Source of the DNA: Draconibacterium mangrovi
GTDB lineage: Bacteria > Bacteroidota > Bacteroidia > Bacteroidales > Prolixibacteraceae
Reading direction: 5' to 3'
DNA length: 64,000 nucleotides
NCBI RefSeq assembly: GCF_010586825.1
Contig: NZ_JAAAGB010000001.1
Location: forward strand, 434,001 to 498,000
Part shown: positions 61,928 to 64,000 of the stretch, in pieces
Layout: every line of letters starts with the position of its first letter
Position numbering within the stretch: the stretch's first letter is position 1
Position numbers and translations under genes: made by a program
The notes under the pieces: model-generated
Told to the model about the DNA's origin: nothing
Database searches by the model: none
The model's input: the letters and a program-made list of their open reading frames with translations, nothing else

Positions 61928-62923
61928 TTAACCAACAATCTTTGCAATTTCAGCTTTTACTTCCGGCCATTGTTCGTCGGCCAGGTTTGGCCCCATAACT
62001 TCAACAACTTTACCTGAAACCAGTGCAGCTATTTTACCACATTTTTCCAGGTCGTAGCCATTTGTAAGGCCATAAAAGAAACCGGCGGCATACGCATCGC
62101 CCGCTCCGGTGGTATCCAATGCTTTGGCAGGAATCACTCCAACACGGGATACAGCGTCTCCTTGTTTTATCATAGAGCCGTCTTTACCCACTTTTACAAC
62201 GGCAATTTTATCGCCTTTTGCAATTTCATGAAGTGCGGCTTCCGGATCCAGCCCGGTGTATGATTTGGCTTCCTCTTCGTTGGCAAAAACAATATCTACA
62301 TAATCACGGATCAGCTCTTTCAGGAAATCGAGGTTGGCTTCCACTACGTTAAAGCTCGACAGGTCGACAGCAATCTTTACACCGGCTTTTTTGGCAGCTA
62401 CGGCACAGGCTTTAATCAGGTCGTGATTAAAAACCAGGTAGCCTTCGATGTAAACATATTCATATCCGGCAAACAGCTCTTCGGTCACCTCTTCCGGTAG
62501 CATTTCGGCAGCAGCACCCAGATAAGTTGCCATGGTTCTTTCCGAATCAGGACTAACCAGCCCCATCACTCTTCCGGTAGCATTTTCGCTGTGGAACAAG
62601 TGTGTTCTCACACCACGTTTTTCAAAGTCGTTACGAAAAAGATCACCCAGTTCATCGCGACCGATTTTCCCCATATATCCGGCATTACCGCCAAGGTTGG
62701 CCAAAGCACGAATCGAATTGGCGACGGATCCTCCGGTAGCCACTTCACTCTTTTCGGAGTAAGTAGCATCGTAAATTGTTTTCGACTGATCGGCATCAAC
62801 CAGCGTCATACTGCCGCGTGGTAATCCAAACTGTTCAAGCAAAGCATCGCTCTCTAAAACAGAGATTACATCAACCAAAGCGTTACCCATACCCAGCACA
62901 GCAGGAATATTTTGTTTTGTCAT
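61928..62923 (-). CDS. PfkB-family carbohydrate/nucleoside kinase
   Basis: 331 aa from the ATG at 62923; an extension to 63031 is not protein-like. PfkB motifs: VLGMGNALVDVISVLESDAL, ATGGSVANSIRALANLGGNA, GYMGKIGRDELGDLFRNDFE, and the catalytic ALDTTGAGDAYAAGFFYGLT with the base Asp. It is closest in my reading to the adenosine kinase-like branch that acts on ribose-containing or other sugars. The substrate is unproven. Single gene, facing the deoxynucleoside kinase. Confidence 0.9.
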   Translation of the reverse strand: MTKQNIPAVLGMGNALVDVISVLESDALLEQFGLPRGSMTLVDADQSKTIYDATYSEKSEVATGGSVANSIRALANLGGNAGYMGKIGRDELGDLFRNDFEKRGVRTHLFHSENATGRVMGLVSPDSERTMATYLGAAAEMLPEEVTEELFAGYEYVYIEGYLVFNHDLIKACAVAAKKAGVKIAVDLSSFNVVEANLDFLKELIRDYVDIVFANEEEAKSYTGLDPEAALHEIAKGDKIAVVKVGKDGSMIKQGDAVSRVGVIPAKALDTTGAGDAYAAGFFYGLTNGYDLEKCGKIAALVSGKVVEVMGPNLADEQWPEVKAEIAKIVG

Positions 62924-63164
62924 TTTTATTAAATTTTGTGTGCCGCAAATATCAGCATTTTTATCGAAGCGAAAAAAACAATGACTCAGATAAATAGCTC
63001 TCCCATTTCCCTTCAACTTTTCCGGGTTCAATAAAATAATCCTGAAAATTTACATCTTTTTGTTATTTTTACAATATCAAATAAAAATATTCATGTTTTA
63101 AAAGAAAGGAGTGGTATCTTGCGCCGCTACATAAGCCGAAAGTATCATTAAACCGAAATATATT

Positions 63165-64000
63165 ATGAATTACAAAATCACATTTGTAATGCTTCTTGCA
63201 GTACTGCTAGGAGCGTGTACACAGAAATCTCCACAATCAAAAACTTTTACCTCATCGTTGCTGCAGTACGATGAACAAATTGACGGTATCATTTCGCAAA
63301 TGACACTGGACGAAAAAGTAAACATGCTTCACGGGAAATACATGTTCGTATCGGCCGGAGTTGAGCGCCTTGGTATTGCCGATATGGTTTATGCCGATGG
63401 GCCATTTGGTATTCGTGAGGAAATGGAGCCCAAAAGCTGGGCACCGCTTGGCTGGGAGAACGACAAAGCCACTTTCTTCCCTACCGGATCGGCGCTGGCA
63501 GCTACCTGGAGTCCGGAGCTGGCTTATGCTTACGGTACAGGAATGGCAAAAGAAGCCCGTTTACGCGGAAAAGACGTCATCCTTGGGCCGGCCATTAATA
63601 TTCAGCGAATTCCTACCGGGGGACGTACTTACGAGTACATGAGCGAAGATCCGTTCCTAAGCTCGCAACTGGCAGTTCAGTACACAAAAGGTGCGCAAGA
63701 TAATGGTGCTGCAGCCTGTTTAAAACACTATGCACTGAACAACCAGGAGAACAACCGCGGAACGGTAAACGTAATTATTGGTGAGCGTGCAATGCGCGAG
63801 ATTTACCTGCCACCATTTAAAGCGGCTGTGCAGGAAGCAGATGCTTACAGTGTTATGTCGGCCTACAATAAAGTAAACGGCTGGTGGTGCGCCGAAAATG
63901 ACGTACTGCTAAACCAGATCCTTCGTGATGAATGGGGATTTGGTGGATTTGTGGTGTCGGACTGGAACGGCACACACTCTTCTGTTGAATCGGTAAAACA
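63165..64000 (+). CDS. Family-3 glycoside hydrolase (beta-glucosidase type), 3' end outside the window
   Basis: About 278 codons from the ATG at 63165 to the window edge, without a stop. A lipoprotein signal (ITFVMLLAVLLGAC) is followed by the family-3 N-terminal barrel: MTLDEKVNMLHGKYMF, MVYADGPFGIREEM, FFPTGSALAATWSPELAYAY, DVILGPAINIQRIPTGGRTY, CLKHYALNNQENNRG and VVSDWNG, where Asp266 (63960-63962) is the expected nucleophile. It probably releases beta-linked glucose or xylose at the outer membrane. Confidence 0.93.
   Translation, partial: MNYKITFVMLLAVLLGACTQKSPQSKTFTSSLLQYDEQIDGIISQMTLDEKVNMLHGKYMFVSAGVERLGIADMVYADGPFGIREEMEPKSWAPLGWENDKATFFPTGSALAATWSPELAYAYGTGMAKEARLRGKDVILGPAINIQRIPTGGRTYEYMSEDPFLSSQLAVQYTKGAQDNGAAACLKHYALNNQENNRGTVNVIIGERAMREIYLPPFKAAVQEADAYSVMSAYNKVNGWWCAENDVLLNQILRDEWGFGGFVVSDWNGTHSSVESVK

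Overview
The window is a piece of a Bacteroidota chromosome, most likely a polysaccharide-degrading Bacteroidales/Marinilabiliales type organism. The signs are two SusC/SusD pairs, FecR/ECF-sigma signalling with an STN-domain receptor, a type IX secretion sorting domain on a subtilase, many lipoprotein signals, and promoters of the TAnnTTTG type. Genus assignment is inference only. I found no tRNA, rRNA, CRISPR array, transposase or phage gene.

Layout. 1-2392 (-): the start of a GH78 alpha-L-rhamnosidase whose 3' end lies outside the window. 2611-5270 (+): a TPP riboswitch, a TonB-dependent receptor (probably a thiamine importer) and a strong terminator. 5271-6290: gene-free, with hairpins and a 42-bp tandem repeat. 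6293-13166 (-): a RidA/chorismatase-like protein; a tight operon of T9SS subtilase, xseA, xseB, DUF2007 and deoC; a MORN-like lipoprotein; and a small Tat-signal protein.

13486-32319 (-) is the accessory core: two paralogous SusCD loci in tandem. The first-transcribed locus runs FecR, STN-SusC, SusD, a large lipoprotein with a CXXCH motif plus beta-propeller-like and TPR parts, then an ECF sigma factor. A Crp/Fnr regulator follows, then the second locus: F5/8-C lipoprotein, SusC without STN, SusD, terminator-like hairpin, DUF3472 lipoprotein. A GH109-type oxidoreductase/glycosidase lies upstream at 30832-32319. 32503-38721 (-) is a LacI-controlled set of sugar MFS permease, NahK-like kinase, nucleotidyltransferase and GlmM-like mutase. 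It looks like an N-acetylhexosamine 1-phosphate route and has two matching 14-bp operator candidates. With GH109 next door, GalNAc or GlcNAc from host or marine glycans is a reasonable substrate guess.

39374-64000 is mostly housekeeping: dnaK, a DUF5009 acyltransferase-like membrane protein, an outer-membrane barrel, panB, an RluA-type pseudouridine synthase, cdd, a carboxylesterase, a glucosaminidase with LysM, an ECF sigma with a putative membrane anti-sigma partner, tyrS, a Wzz-like protein with an O-antigen-ligase-like protein, fmt, DUF3667 and CvpA membrane proteins, a GH3-type acyl-acid amidosynthetase homologue, a deoxynucleoside kinase, a PfkB kinase and the start of a family-3 beta-glucosidase. 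Intergenic regions here carry several dispersed repeat types, including a 161-bp palindromic element before tyrS and a 112-bp element with 20-bp perfect inverted ends.

All functions come from reading motifs, order and spacing by eye; no database search was run.
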